From Porticoccaceae bacterium (GTDB lineage: Bacteria > Pseudomonadota > Gammaproteobacteria > Pseudomonadales > Porticoccaceae): 38,535 nt of DNA. A program made the translations under genes and the position numbers. The notes beneath the pieces are model-generated. The model did no database searches and was not told the DNA's origin. It worked only from the letters and a program-made list of their open reading frames with translations. The DNA lies in assembly GCA_029252555.1 (NCBI GenBank), contig JAQXBF010000030.1, positions 1-38,535 on the forward strand, read 5' to 3'. This document shows, in pieces, positions 15,628 through 24,596 of this stretch; positions within the stretch are counted from its first letter, which is position 1, and each line of letters starts with the position of its first letter.

Positions 15628-16073
15628 TGATCAGTAAAATAAAAGGCTTTTTTGCCAAGAATGTTCTGGAGGCTGAAGATTCCGCAGTCAAAAGCGAAGA
15701 GCTTGCTGCAGCCGCACTGCTAGTTGAAGTGATGGTTATTGATGGTAATATGGATGAGCAAGAGCTTACCTCAATTAGCCAGACCCTTTGCCAAATTCTG
15801 TCATTATCAATCGAACAGGTAGATGAATTGATCCTGCTCTCTAGAGATGAGGTGGCCGACGCCACCTCGCTTTATCAGTTTACCCGCGAGATAAATACTC
15901 ACTTTAGTGCCGATCAGAAAACCAAGCTGCTTACCGCCATGTGGCGTGTGGCTTTTGCTGATGGTCATCTGGATAAGCATGAAGAGGGGATTATTCGTCG
16001 CGTGGCTGACCTGCTGCATATTCTGCACAGCGACTATATTCGATGCAAGCTTGCGGCTAGAGGTGATAACTAG
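15627..16073 (+). CDS. TerB-family protein
   Basis: 148 residues of the TerB (tellurite-resistance B) helical fold, also found at the N-terminus of DjlA. Two acidic repeats are diagnostic: VIDGNMDEQE and FADGHLDKHEEGIIRRVADLL, each an x-D-G-x-x-D-x-x-E metal-binding type. No membrane segment is seen. Translation is probably coupled to tal by the TAATG overlap. The function of stand-alone TerB proteins is poorly defined; there is no ter operon here, so tellurite resistance should not be assumed. Confidence 0.88.
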   Translation: MISKIKGFFAKNVLEAEDSAVKSEELAAAALLVEVMVIDGNMDEQELTSISQTLCQILSLSIEQVDELILLSRDEVADATSLYQFTREINTHFSADQKTKLLTAMWRVAFADGHLDKHEEGIIRRVADLLHILHSDYIRCKLAARGDN

Positions 16074-16092
16074 ATCCTCCAACGAAACATCT

Positions 16093-17178
16093 CTAAATCG
16101 GCTTCAACCCAGATTCCACATCTGCATTCTGCCCGCGATGGCGCAGATAATGATCCATCAAGGTAATCGCCAACATAGCCTCAGCAATAGGCACCGCACG
16201 AATGCCCACGCAAGGATCATGTCGACCAGTAGTAATCACCTCAGCAGATTCACCAGAAGTATTAATCGACTGCCCTGGAATACGAATACTCGAGGTCGGC
16301 TTTAGAGCCAGATGAGCAATAATATCCTGACCCGAGGAAATACCCCCCAGCACACCACCAGAGTTATTTGACAGAAAACCATTTGGTGATAGCTCATCGC
16401 GATGCTCGGTACCCTTTTGGGCCACCACATCAAAACCAGCGCCAAGCTCAACACCTTTAACCGCATTAATGCCCATCAGACCATGCGCTAGCTCAGCATC
16501 CAATCGATCAAAAATAGGCTCGCCCAAACCAACGGGCATATTCTTGGCCACCACGGTTACCTTGGCACCAACAGAATCACCCTCTTTGCTCAGGGCCTGC
16601 ATATAGATTTCAAGTTCTGGGACCTTCCCTGTATCGGGAAAAAAGAACGGGTTATTTTCAACCTCTGCACGATCAAAATTCTCCGCCACAATTGGGCCCA
16701 GCTGTGAAACATAACCAAAAATCTCTATACCCAAGCGCTCTTTCAGGTATTTTTTGGCAATGCCACCAGCAGCCACGCGCATGGCAGTTTCCCGGGCTGA
16801 ACTGCGCCCGCCACCACGATAATCGCGCTCGCCATACTTCTGATGATAGGTATAATCTGCATGAGAAGGTCTAAATAGGTCTTTGATTTTACTGTAATCT
16901 TTTGACTTCTGATCTTTGTTTTCAATCATCATACCAATAGAGGCGCCGGTGGTTCTACCCTCGAACACTCCAGAGAGAATTTTTACTTCATCGTCTTCTT
17001 TTCGCTGAGTGGTATAGCGAGACTGGCCGGGTTTTCGCCGATCCAGATCGGGCTGTAAATCAGAGACGCTTATCTCTAACCCCGAGGGGCAACCATCGAC
17101 AATGCAGCCAATCGCCAAGCCGTGGCTTTCGCCAAAGCTGGTGACAGTAAATAGTTTTCCGATGGAGTTTCCCGACAT
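16093..17178 (-). CDS. aroC: Chorismate synthase
   Basis: Last step of the shikimate pathway: converts 5-enolpyruvylshikimate 3-phosphate to chorismate using reduced FMN. Signatures present are [39 protein letters not shown] and [18 protein letters not shown]. The frame is open to a TTG at 17205, but the ATG at 17178 ([10 protein letters not shown]) aligns with the E. coli start (MAGNTIGQLF) and has AGAGAA upstream. It lies 63 bp after prmB on the same strand, the conserved gammaproteobacterial order. Confidence 0.98.
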   Translation of the reverse strand: MSGNSIGKLFTVTSFGESHGLAIGCIVDGCPSGLEISVSDLQPDLDRRKPGQSRYTTQRKEDDEVKILSGVFEGRTTGASIGMMIENKDQKSKDYSKIKDLFRPSHADYTYHQKYGERDYRGGGRSSARETAMRVAAGGIAKKYLKERLGIEIFGYVSQLGPIVAENFDRAEVENNPFFFPDTGKVPELEIYMQALSKEGDSVGAKVTVVAKNMPVGLGEPIFDRLDAELAHGLMGINAVKGVELGAGFDVVAQKGTEHRDELSPNGFLSNNSGGVLGGISSGQDIIAHLALKPTSSIRIPGQSINTSGESAEVITTGRHDPCVGIRAVPIAEAMLAITLMDHYLRHRGQNADVESGLKPI

Positions 17179-17241
17179 AGTGTTCTCTAATTCTCTCTGG
17201 TTCAAACAACCATAATTATGCTGGACGCAATTATACGTAAA

Positions 17242-18162
17242 TTAAGAAAAAGATTCCCGATGTTCGAGCAATTCATTGCGGGACAGCACAAACACCCCTG
17301 CATCCCCCTCCGAAAATTCCAGCCACACAAAGGGTACATGGGGGAATGCTCTCTCCAGCGCCAGCCATGAATTACCCACCTCCACAACCAAAACACCCTC
17401 CTCTGTCAGATACTGCTCTGCCTCACGCAACAGCCTGCGGGCAAAATCCAAGCCATCGGCGCCAGAGGCCAGTGCCAATTCTGGTTCGTGTTGATATTCA
17501 TCTGGCATTTCAGCTAAATCTGTAGCGTCCACGTAGGGTGGGTTGCTAACAATAAGATCAAAACGCTGGCCAATGAGCCCATCAAAAAGGTCCGATTGCA
17601 ATGCCCTGACGCGATTACCCACCTCATGTTGAGTAATATTTATGGAAGCAATAGCTAGGGCATCGGGCGATATATCACTCAGCACCACATGTGCTTGTTC
17701 AAAGGCATAGGCACAGGCAATCCCTATACAGCCACTGCCAGTGCATAGGTCCAAAACCTTATTGGGCTCTGTTTCGCACCAGGGCTGAAAGCCATTGAAA
17801 ATAAGCTCTGCCACTGGTGAGCGCGGGATAATCACTCGCTGATCGACCATAAAGTGCAAACCACAAAACCAAGCCGTACCCGTAAGATAGGGAGCGGGAA
17901 TGCGCTCATCGACTCGCCGCTGATACAGGGCCTGAATATCGGCCTGCTGTTGCTCGGTCAGCTCCTGAGACAACAGGGACCGATCAGCATCTGGGGCCAA
18001 ATCAAGTACAAACGACAGCAAATACACCGCTTCATCCCAGGCATTGGTGGTGCCATGACCAAAGTAGAGGGCCTCGCTCTCAAACAGCTGCTCACCCCGC
18101 TCGAGCATCGCTGAAACAGTTACTGGGCCTGAATTATAAGAGTTTTGGGGCAATTCTGTCAT
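17242..18162 (-). CDS. prmB: Ribosomal protein L3 glutamine N5-methyltransferase
   Basis: A SAM-dependent enzyme methylating a glutamine of ribosomal protein L3. 306 residues with the SAM-binding motif VLDLCTGSGCIGIACA and the catalytic NPPY in IVSNPPYVDATDLAEMP. The PrmB-type continuation (EYQHEPELALASGADGL) separates it from PrmC. The start has a strong GGAGG 5 nt upstream. It is followed by aroC and divergent from folE across 103 bp. Confidence 0.96.
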   Translation of the reverse strand: MTELPQNSYNSGPVTVSAMLERGEQLFESEALYFGHGTTNAWDEAVYLLSFVLDLAPDADRSLLSQELTEQQQADIQALYQRRVDERIPAPYLTGTAWFCGLHFMVDQRVIIPRSPVAELIFNGFQPWCETEPNKVLDLCTGSGCIGIACAYAFEQAHVVLSDISPDALAIASINITQHEVGNRVRALQSDLFDGLIGQRFDLIVSNPPYVDATDLAEMPDEYQHEPELALASGADGLDFARRLLREAEQYLTEEGVLVVEVGNSWLALERAFPHVPFVWLEFSEGDAGVFVLSRNELLEHRESFS

Positions 18163-18265
18163 TGGGCCTCCGAAGGAGCATTATTTTACCTGTGAAACTG
18201 GCAATGGTCTGTAGTTTGTTGGAAAATGATGCCTACAAAAAATATATGTTTTAATAGGGAATATA

Positions 18266-18811
18266 ATGAGAGATCAGTATCAAAAGATTATTGAAAGCAC
18301 GGGGGAAGACGTTACTCGCGCTGGCCTGCTAGATACGCCGGATCGTGCAGCCAAAGCTTTCGCTTACCTTACCAGCGGTTATGAGATGGATTTGAAAGCG
18401 GTGATCAATGATGCCCTATTCCCCTCTGATTCAGAAGAAATGGTTATCGTTAAAGATATCGAGTTATTCTCTCTATGTGAGCATCACTTGCTGCCCTTTA
18501 TCGGTAAATGCCATGTTGCTTACATTCCCCAAGGTAAAGTACTGGGCCTTTCCAAGGTTGCTCGGGTGGTTGATATGTTTGCCCGCCGCCTGCAAATTCA
18601 AGAGGCGCTGGCGCAGCAAATTGCCGCTACGATACAGGACGTAACCGATGCTCGAGGTGTGGGAGTCATTGTTGAAGCCAAACATATGTGCATGATGATG
18701 CGCGGAGTAGAAAAGCAAAACTCCTCCATGAAGACCTCTGCCATGCTGGGTAGTTTCCGTACCGATCAAGCGACCCGAACAGAGTTTCTAGCGCTGCTAA
18801 ATAATCAGTAG
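18266..18811 (+). CDS. folE: GTP cyclohydrolase I (type IA)
   Basis: Converts GTP to 7,8-dihydroneopterin triphosphate, the first step of folate/pterin synthesis. 181 residues. The zinc ligands are in [13 protein letters not shown] and the second cysteine is in CMMMRGV. Also present are [16 protein letters not shown] and the substrate-binding [15 protein letters not shown] lies 6 nt before the ATG. A TTGGAA/TATATG pair with 18-bp spacing just upstream could be its promoter. Confidence 0.97.
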   Translation: MRDQYQKIIESTGEDVTRAGLLDTPDRAAKAFAYLTSGYEMDLKAVINDALFPSDSEEMVIVKDIELFSLCEHHLLPFIGKCHVAYIPQGKVLGLSKVARVVDMFARRLQIQEALAQQIAATIQDVTDARGVGVIVEAKHMCMMMRGVEKQNSSMKTSAMLGSFRTDQATRTEFLALLNNQ

Positions 18812-18813
18812 CT

Positions 18814-18881
18814 AGAGTCTCAACCCATTCAGAGTTTCAACCGATTCAGATTTTCAACCCATTTAGAACTTCAACTCTACC
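18814..18881. repeat. Four degenerate 17-bp tandem repeats after folE
   Basis: Units begin at 18814, 18831, 18848 and 18865 with consensus AGANTTTCAACCCATTC; the last unit is the most divergent. They start directly after the folE stop (18809-18811) and end before the terminator. There is no spacer-repeat alternation, so this is not a CRISPR array. Confidence 0.75.
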
Positions 18882-18902
18882 AAGAACTTTATTCGACACA
18901 AT

Positions 18903-18940
18903 AAAAACCCGATATTGCCCAGGCCATATCGGGTTTTTTT
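18903..18940. terminator. Bidirectional rho-independent terminator
   Basis: AAAAACCCGATAT (18903-18915) pairs perfectly with ATATCGGGTTTTT (18926-18938) over a 10-nt loop. A T-run follows on the plus strand and, read in reverse, on the minus strand. It serves folE from the left and the cysteine-rich gene from the right. Confidence 0.92.
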
Positions 18941-18961
18941 ATATTCTTGTCATTTAGCTTT

Positions 18962-19201
18962 CTACAAGCGTTGATCGGTGCCGCAACAGACTCCACAAAT
19001 TGCTTGGCCACCTCGGCAGAGCTTACAGCGCAGCTGTTTTTCCCCAGCACAGATATGGCAGGACTCTGGCCCCAACTTACCCACGCAGCTAATACAGCAA
19101 CCATTGCCACTTCCGTGGCAGGCGTTATATCGGTGCTCTTTACTCCCGCAGCACACAGCACATGCTTGGGTCTCTGGCTTCCTTTCCAGTGAGTAACTCA
19201 T
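18962..19201 (-). CDS. Cysteine-rich small protein with CxxCxG repeats
   Basis: 79 residues, 14 of them cysteine. Five DnaJ-zinc-finger-like CxxCxG units are seen: CAVCCG, CCISCVG, CHICAG, CKLCRG and CGVCCG, with an ACHGSG between the first two. It probably binds one or two zinc ions or another metal. The frame extends to 19270, but the ATG at 19201 (MSYSLERK) has AGGAG about 10 nt upstream and starts just before the cysteine region. A terminator follows the stop. It lacks a J-domain, so it is not DnaJ. The function is unknown. Confidence 0.65.
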   Translation of the reverse strand: MSYSLERKPETQACAVCCGSKEHRYNACHGSGNGCCISCVGKLGPESCHICAGEKQLRCKLCRGGQAICGVCCGTDQRL

Positions 19202-19277
19202 CGGGTTTAGACTCCTGTCTAAAATCTCTATTAACAGCCAGCTACAGTCACTGGCGCCGTCCTTGGTCAAGCAATAT

Positions 19278-19526
19278 TTAACTGATAATCCTCAATGCCA
19301 GATAGGGTACAAGGTTAAAAACGATCACTAGCAGCTTCAATCTACCCAAGTATTCAAAGTACATCGCTGGCAATGTCTGTAAGTCCAGATCAAAGATTTT
19401 GCTGTGCATATTAATGGCAAAATCTTTCATCAGCGCAAGCATCAGGGTAGAGAACAACAGCAGACCCATATTGATCAATGTGCACCAGCCCAAAAAGGCA
19501 GTGAGTTGCTCAATGTATATCAACAT
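19278..19526 (-). CDS. Small DUF6868-like membrane protein
   Basis: 82 residues with two hydrophobic segments, one N-terminal (TAFLGWCTLINMGLLLFSTL) and one at the end (LLVIVFNLVPYLALRII). Between them is a short loop with MHSKIFDLD. The F-L-x-W-C-T-x-I-N start and FNLVPYLALR end are the pattern I associate with DUF6868. The ATG at 19526 is preferred over one 21 bases upstream because AGGAGAG lies 6-7 nt before it. The function is unknown. Confidence 0.8.
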   Translation of the reverse strand: MLIYIEQLTAFLGWCTLINMGLLLFSTLMLALMKDFAINMHSKIFDLDLQTLPAMYFEYLGRLKLLVIVFNLVPYLALRIIS

Positions 19527-19647
19527 ATTAACTCTCCTTTTATACAAGCCCTTGTTCGCTTACCTCAAGAATAATAGTACAAGCATAATCGGTCTTGTTT
19601 AAAAGTAGCCCCTTAGTTGAGCTCGGTCAAAGCTTTACCCTGACGCC

Positions 19648-20505
19648 TCAGCTAAACAGAGGCTGAAGCTTCTCTGCCACCTGTTCTGCCTGCCCCTCTA
19701 AATGGAGGTGGTGGGACCCGGGAATTCTGACAATTTCCATATGAGGGATCCAATCAAAGGCTGCGCTCTGCTCCGGGCTGGGCGTAAAGGCACTATTTAT
19801 TGCCTGAACTAATGTCACTCGCCCATTAATAGCGGCTAAAAAGCTATGCAAATGGTCTTTAGAAAACTTTATCATCGATGCAGCTTTAAGGCGCTGATCA
19901 TTGCGCCAGTAAAATAGCCCATCAGACTCCACCACTCCGCGTTCAGCCAAAATAGCGGCAGCATCATGTTCAAGGGGAACGAAACCCTTCACTCGTGCCT
20001 GCACCGCCCGCTCATAATCTTGAAAGACGGTCGGCGAAGCTGTGCTAAAGCGCTTATTTTCATGGATAGCTCGGGCGATATGCTTGGCTGTATTGTGAGC
20101 TTCCTCTGGCAGGGGCAGGTAGCCATCAATCAATGCAGCCTGGCTCACCCGCTCTGGAAAAGTCCCTGCCACCAAGGCGGAAATAATGGCACCCCTAGAA
20201 TGGCCTATCAAACCGAAGGTCTCCCAACCCATCTGGTCAGCTACTGCTATCACATCGGCAATATCGTGCCAGATATCGTAGCCGGAATCCTGGGAGCGAA
20301 AGTCACTGCGACCGTGGCCAGCCATATCTAGCGCAATAACATGCAGGTTTTCCATATGGGGCAGCAGGCGATCAAAGCTGTTGGCATTATCTAGCCAGCC
20401 ATGCAAAGCAATCACCGGAGGGTAACCAGAACGGCCCCACTCTTTTGCTGCAAATGTTAGCCCTTTGTTTTCGAAGGTTCGTTCTCTGATAAATTCAATC
20501 GACAT
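19648..20505 (-). CDS. Alpha/beta-fold hydrolase
   Basis: 285 residues of the Abhydrolase_1 type. The oxyanion motif is ALHGWLDNANSF, the nucleophile serine is in IGHSRGAI, and the probable catalytic histidine is in PGSHHLHLEG. No signal peptide is present. It is the last gene of a minus-strand run with gpsA, the DUF4389 gene and the sixA remnant. The substrate is unknown; serine-hydrolase members close to this type are often annotated as lipases or esterases. Confidence 0.9.
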   Translation of the reverse strand: MSIEFIRERTFENKGLTFAAKEWGRSGYPPVIALHGWLDNANSFDRLLPHMENLHVIALDMAGHGRSDFRSQDSGYDIWHDIADVIAVADQMGWETFGLIGHSRGAIISALVAGTFPERVSQAALIDGYLPLPEEAHNTAKHIARAIHENKRFSTASPTVFQDYERAVQARVKGFVPLEHDAAAILAERGVVESDGLFYWRNDQRLKAASMIKFSKDHLHSFLAAINGRVTLVQAINSAFTPSPEQSAAFDWIPHMEIVRIPGSHHLHLEGQAEQVAEKLQPLFS

Positions 20506-20534
20506 TATGTATCCAAGTTAAAGTTGCCATTCCC

Positions 20535-20950
20535 TAAGCGGGATAGGTCGTAGAGAGCGAAGCCAGGTTCGCAGTACCCATTTTGGTACTGGTTTCTCCG
20601 GTTAAATAATCGACCAACAAACCGACCAATGGCAAGTGGCTTACCATCAGCACATTATCTGCTTGAGTTTGTTGTAAAAATCCCTCTATAGCACGCGGGT
20701 TGCCCAGCGGCGTTAGATCATCTAACCAATCGATTGCGATATTGTTAATTTTTGTTATCTGTAAAAATAGCTCAGCGGTTTGTACAGCCCTGATATAGGG
20801 GCTGCAAACTACCTATTTTATCTCAGCTGCATCGTCCAGATGCTGCAGTGCCAGCTGAGTCGCTTGCTGCCGGCCATAAGCCGACAGCGGACGATGCCGA
20901 TCTATACTTCGCAGCTCAGCATCACCATGACGCAATAACAGCAGCCTCAT
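20535..20950 (-). pseudogene. sixA: sixA-like phosphohistidine phosphatase, interrupted by in-frame TAG
   Basis: Translation from ATG 20950 gives MRLLLLRHGDAE, the histidine-phosphatase RHG motif. It continues to RPLSAYGRQQATQLALQ and then meets TAG at 20813-20815 (codon 46). The same frame resumes directly with VVCSPYIRAVQTAEL, then MVSHLPLVGLLVDYLTGET, the remaining SixA motifs including the second histidine. So the whole gene is present with a single nonsense codon. SixA removes phosphate from histidine phosphotransfer proteins such as ArcB. The last few codons before about 20535 are uncertain. Sequencing error, real inactivation or readthrough cannot be told apart here. Confidence 0.8.
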
Positions 20951-20962
20951 TTGCCGCTACTA

Positions 20963-21379
20963 TTACTTATCTTTTTTCTTGTCGTTTCGCTCTGCCGTCT
21001 CTGCCTCTTCACTGGCAGTGAACGAGGGAACATCGTCGTCTTCTACTTCGACAAACTCTGCTTCTTCGACTTCTTCCGGTGAGCGCACAGAGTATCCCTC
21101 TGAAGGGTCGACCACTGGCCATTCGTCAAAGGGAAAGGGCTTACTCTCAGTATTAAAGGTCAAAAACATAATTGTTTGATAAACCCATTTGCCCAAGCCC
21201 TGGCCCAGATCACGCAGATTTTGGTTATCACTGCCTGTCACTAACACCAGCAGAAACTGCACTATAACCACAAGGCTGATCACCAGTCGCGCAGCCATCA
21301 GTAGCAGCGTAAACAGAATCATATAGGCCAAACGAACCCAAGTATTGCTGTTGGTCAACGTTCTTTTATTATCAGTCAT
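20963..21379 (-). CDS. DUF4389 membrane protein
   Basis: 138 residues. A hydrophobic N-terminal half has two membrane segments (about 16-45: [20 protein letters not shown] and onward) and a conserved [24 protein letters not shown] stretch, read in two parts, typical of DUF4389. It ends in a long acidic tail ([13 protein letters not shown]) closing with lysines (KKKDK). Its ATG lies inside the end of gpsA (8-base overlap ATGACTGA), so translation is likely coupled. The function of the family is not established. Confidence 0.88.
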   Translation of the reverse strand: MTDNKRTLTNSNTWVRLAYMILFTLLLMAARLVISLVVIVQFLLVLVTGSDNQNLRDLGQGLGKWVYQTIMFLTFNTESKPFPFDEWPVVDPSEGYSVRSPEEVEEAEFVEVEDDDVPSFTASEEAETAERNDKKKDK

Positions 21380-22412
21380 TTGCTTTCACCATAAATTCAA
21401 CATCAGTATTTTGTTCGGCAAGCATCATAGATTGCAAAGACTCCATAATGGGCCGCTGCTCAAATAACGTTGCATAGAGAGCCGATGCCAGAGGCATATA
21501 AATACCTAAAACATCTGCCTTCTCTTTAACTAGTTTAGTCGTATTTACACCTTCGGCCACCTGACCTACCTCAGTCACGGCTTCATCGAGAGTCTTACCC
21601 TGCCCTAATGCCAGACCCACGCGAAAGTTGCGGCTTAGTGGTGAGGTGCAGGTGACATACAGATCACCAACGCCACTTAGGCCCAAAAACGTCAGCGGGT
21701 TGGCGCCGAGCTTCACTGCAAACCGACTCATCTCTGCCAAACTGCGGGTCAGCACAACACTCTTGGTATTTTGCCCCGCATTCATGGCTTCAGCGATACC
21801 GGCAACAATGGCATAGATATTCTTTAGCGCACCTGCCAGCTCCACGCCGTAGCGATCATGATTGGTATAAACGCGAAAATACTTGGAGTGCAGCAAACTT
21901 TGAATACGCTTGCATAATTCACTGTTATCACTGGCGATAACCGTAGCTGTAATTTCAAACTGAGCAATTTCTTTAGCCAGATTTGGCCCACTGATTACGC
22001 CAACCGAGCACTGGGGAATATCCTCTTCCAAAATCTCACTCGGCAACATAAAACTATTGGCCTCAATACCTTTTGCTGTACTGATAACAATGCAGTCTTC
22101 AGACAAATAAGTGCTGGCCTGCTTGGCCAGCTCGCGAAAAGAGCTACTAGGAACAGCAAAAAATACGGTATTTGCATTGCTTAGAGACTGCTCCAGGTTG
22201 GTGCTAATCTTTAGCGAGGAATGGAGCTTATAGTCGGGTAGATACTCAGCGTTTTCTCCAGTATCACGAATAGCCTGGGCACGCTCTTTGCTACGCAGCC
22301 ATAAAGTGACGGGGTAATCATTAAACGCAATCATATTAGCGATAGCGGTTCCAAAACTACCGCCACCCAACACTGCTATTTTATGATTTTTATTATCTGT
22401 CACTGAAACCAT
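21372..22412 (-). CDS. gpsA: Glycerol-3-phosphate dehydrogenase [NAD(P)+]
   Basis: Reduces dihydroxyacetone phosphate to glycerol 3-phosphate, the backbone for phospholipids. 346 residues with the Rossmann motif [23 protein letters not shown], the catalytic lysine in [13 protein letters not shown] and the C-terminal [19 protein letters not shown]. It heads the operon with the DUF4389 gene, sixA and a hydrolase, following htpG at 107 bp. Confidence 0.97.
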   Translation of the reverse strand: MVSVTDNKNHKIAVLGGGSFGTAIANMIAFNDYPVTLWLRSKERAQAIRDTGENAEYLPDYKLHSSLKISTNLEQSLSNANTVFFAVPSSSFRELAKQASTYLSEDCIVISTAKGIEANSFMLPSEILEEDIPQCSVGVISGPNLAKEIAQFEITATVIASDNSELCKRIQSLLHSKYFRVYTNHDRYGVELAGALKNIYAIVAGIAEAMNAGQNTKSVVLTRSLAEMSRFAVKLGANPLTFLGLSGVGDLYVTCTSPLSRNFRVGLALGQGKTLDEAVTEVGQVAEGVNTTKLVKEKADVLGIYMPLASALYATLFEQRPIMESLQSMMLAEQNTDVEFMVKAND

Positions 22413-22447
22413 GCCCCAACCAGACCCATCACTTACGATGCTGCATT

Positions 22448-22469
22448 ATAGCCGCGAAATAGCCGCGAA
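22448..22469. repeat. Two adjacent 11-bp direct repeats
   Basis: ATAGCCGCGAA occurs at 22448-22458 and again at 22459-22469, next to the htpG downstream hairpin and about 36 bp upstream of the gpsA start. It may be slippage or a binding site for gpsA control. Confidence 0.6.
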
Positions 22470-22470
22470 A

Positions 22471-22504
22471 CTCAAATAGCGCCTGCGAAAGAGCGCTATT
22501 TGAG
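22471..22504 (-). terminator. Hairpin downstream of htpG
   Basis: CTCAAATAGCGC (22471-22482) pairs perfectly with GCGCTATTTGAG (22493-22504) over a 10-nt loop. On the minus strand it lies 15 bp after the htpG stop and is followed by TTTCGC. The T-run is short, so termination may be partial. Confidence 0.6.
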
Positions 22505-22519
22505 ACGATTTTAGCTATT

Positions 22520-24475
22520 TTATTCAAACATCAATCGATTAAGCTCCTGCACAAACTCTGCTGGGTTTTCCAATGGCCGGCCTGCAGACAATGCTGCCTG
22601 ATCAAATAACACTCGCGCCAGACGCTTTGAGCCATCTTCATCGGCTTCAGCCTCGAGCTTTTGAACTAACGGATGGGCCATATTGATCTCCAAAATAGGC
22701 TTGGATTCTGGTACTGCCTGACCCGCAGCCTGCATAATTTTGCGCATCTGCTCACCCATATCATTGTCGCCCACCACCAAACAGGCAGGAGAGCTAGTCA
22801 GCCTTGTGGTGCTACGCACCTCTTCAACCTTCTCTTCTAGCAGCGACTTAATGCGGGTTAATAGCTCACCATGCTCCGCATCTTCAGACTTTTCATCTGT
22901 CTCAGCATTGCTCTCGGGCTTGGACTCTTCACCGGTAATTTTACTTAGATCCAACTCGCCCCGGGCTACATCTTGGAACGACTTGCCATCAAACTCAGTC
23001 AGGTAGCCCATCATCCATTCATCGATACGATCCGACATCAGCAGCACTTCAATACCGTGCTTGCGGAACACTTCGAGATAAGGGCTATTGGCAATCACTG
23101 AATGACTGTCGCCAGTCACATAGTAGATTTTCTCCTGCCTTTCTTTCATGCGCTCGATATAGTCACTCAGGCTAACCGTTGGCTCGGCACCTTCACTCGT
23201 GGAACTGGCAAAACGAAATAGCTTGGCGATCTTCTCGCGATTGTTGTGATCTTCACTGGGGCCTTCTTTTAACACCGCACCAAATTGTGCCCAAAATGTT
23301 GCATATTTTTCTGGCTCATTGGTCGCCAACTTTGCCAACATATCCAAGACACGCTTGGTCAGCGCCGCACGAATGCTATCGACCATTGGGGTATTTTGTA
23401 GGATCTCTCGGGAAACATTGAGCGGCAGGTCAGCGCTATCTAAAACCCCTTTTACAAAGCGCAGGTACATGGGCATAAACTGTTCTGCGTCGTCCATAAT
23501 AAAGGTGCGTTTGATATACAGTTTAATACCACGAGCCGCTTCACGCTGGTACAGATCCATAGGCGCCATACCGGGAATATAAAGCAGGCTAGTGTATTCC
23601 TGCTTACCCTCTACACGGTTGTGGCTCCAAGCCAGTGGCTCGGCAAAGTCATGGGATACATGACGGTAAAACTCTTGGTATTCTTCATCAGTCACTTCGC
23701 TTCGAGATTTAGTCCACAATGCTTTGGCATCATTAACAGCTTCCCACTCTGGAACCACCTCGGCTTCCAGCTCTTCAGGCTTTACTTCTGGGTCGTCGGC
23801 TCCGGGCATTGGTGGAGTCTCTGGCTTGAGCATTTGCACAGGGATAGCAATATGATCTGAGTACTTTTTAACAATGCTCCGCAGACGCCAGTCGTTGCCA
23901 AACTCCTGCTCTTCAGTTTTAAGGTGCAGAGTGATTGAAGTACCCCGCTGAGCGCGCTCAATATTTTCCAGCTGATAATCGGCTTCACCTTCACAGCTCC
24001 ATCGAACTGCTTCATCTGCAGCTGCACCGGCACGGCGGGTTTCAACTACCACGCGCTCGGCGACAATAAATGAGGAGTAAAAGCCCACACCGAACTGGCC
24101 AATCAGCTGAGAGTCTTGTTTCTGATCACCGGTGAGGTTTTTAAGAAATTCTGCTGTGCCAGATTTGGCAATAGTGCCCAGGTTGGTAATAACCTCATCT
24201 CGGGACATACCAATACCATTATCTGAAATCTCAATGGTTTTAGCTTCTTCATCTACTACGATGCGAATGCGCAGCTCGCCATCGTCTTCGTACAGGCTAG
24301 AGTTTTCCAGTGCTTCAACACGCAGTTTATCGGTGGCATCTGAGGCGTTTGAAATCAGCTCTCGCAGAAAAATTTCTTTGTTGGAATACAAAGAGTGGAT
24401 CATTAAATGAAGTAGTTGTTTAGCCTCTGTTTGGAAGCCCAGAGTCTCGGCACTTGATTTAGCTTTGGCAGTCAT
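22520..24475 (-). CDS. htpG: Molecular chaperone HtpG (Hsp90)
   Basis: The bacterial Hsp90, a cytosolic ATP-dependent dimeric chaperone. 651 residues including a charged insert typical of proteobacterial forms. The GHKL ATPase motifs are [24 protein letters not shown] and [11 protein letters not shown]. The middle-domain [11 protein letters not shown] follows, and the C-terminal dimerisation region ends in [21 protein letters not shown] lies upstream of the ATG. A sigma-32 type promoter lies 49-77 bp upstream, so heat-shock control is expected. Confidence 0.98.
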   Translation of the reverse strand: MTAKAKSSAETLGFQTEAKQLLHLMIHSLYSNKEIFLRELISNASDATDKLRVEALENSSLYEDDGELRIRIVVDEEAKTIEISDNGIGMSRDEVITNLGTIAKSGTAEFLKNLTGDQKQDSQLIGQFGVGFYSSFIVAERVVVETRRAGAAADEAVRWSCEGEADYQLENIERAQRGTSITLHLKTEEQEFGNDWRLRSIVKKYSDHIAIPVQMLKPETPPMPGADDPEVKPEELEAEVVPEWEAVNDAKALWTKSRSEVTDEEYQEFYRHVSHDFAEPLAWSHNRVEGKQEYTSLLYIPGMAPMDLYQREAARGIKLYIKRTFIMDDAEQFMPMYLRFVKGVLDSADLPLNVSREILQNTPMVDSIRAALTKRVLDMLAKLATNEPEKYATFWAQFGAVLKEGPSEDHNNREKIAKLFRFASSTSEGAEPTVSLSDYIERMKERQEKIYYVTGDSHSVIANSPYLEVFRKHGIEVLLMSDRIDEWMMGYLTEFDGKSFQDVARGELDLSKITGEESKPESNAETDEKSEDAEHGELLTRIKSLLEEKVEEVRSTTRLTSSPACLVVGDNDMGEQMRKIMQAAGQAVPESKPILEINMAHPLVQKLEAEADEDGSKRLARVLFDQAALSAGRPLENPAEFVQELNRLMFE

Positions 24476-24523
24476 TTCCGTTGTTTCTCCTAGTTAATAA
24501 AACAGTATTTTTGATTATTTTAA

Positions 24524-24552
24524 GAGATGGGGGCAGGTGCTGTGATTTCAAG
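24524..24552 (-). promoter_or_regulatory. Sigma-32 (heat-shock) promoter of htpG
   Basis: Reading the minus strand: CTTGAAA (24552-24546), 13 bp, then CCCCATCTC (24532-24524), followed by TTAAA. This matches the sigma-32 consensus CTTGAAA-N13/14-CCCCATnT almost exactly and lies just upstream of a heat-shock chaperone gene. Confidence 0.82.
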
Positions 24553-24596
24553 CTTTGGCAGGTATTAAACCCATTTTTGCCAGATACCCAGAATAT

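Noticed and set aside
15627-16073. Tellurite-resistance determinant
   Set aside because: A lone TerB domain next to tal, without other ter genes, does not support that role.
17179-17205. TTG start for aroC nine codons upstream
   Set aside because: Family alignment places the start at [10 protein letters not shown] (ATG 17178), which also has a purine-rich site upstream.
18814-18881. CRISPR array
   Set aside because: Repeats are contiguous with no unique spacers, too short and degenerate, and no cas genes are present.
18947-19196. Plus-strand frames opposite the cysteine-rich gene
   Set aside because: They show no domain or motif, and the minus-strand frame has regular CxxCxG units with its own ribosome binding site and terminator.
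20813-20815. Amber codon in sixA read as pyrrolysine or by programmed readthrough
   Set aside because: No pyl genes or special downstream signal are in the window; a simple nonsense mutation is the plain explanation.
20979-21179. Plus-strand serine-rich 66-residue frame
   Set aside because: It is the antisense of the acidic tail of the DUF4389 protein, low complexity, with no supporting signals.
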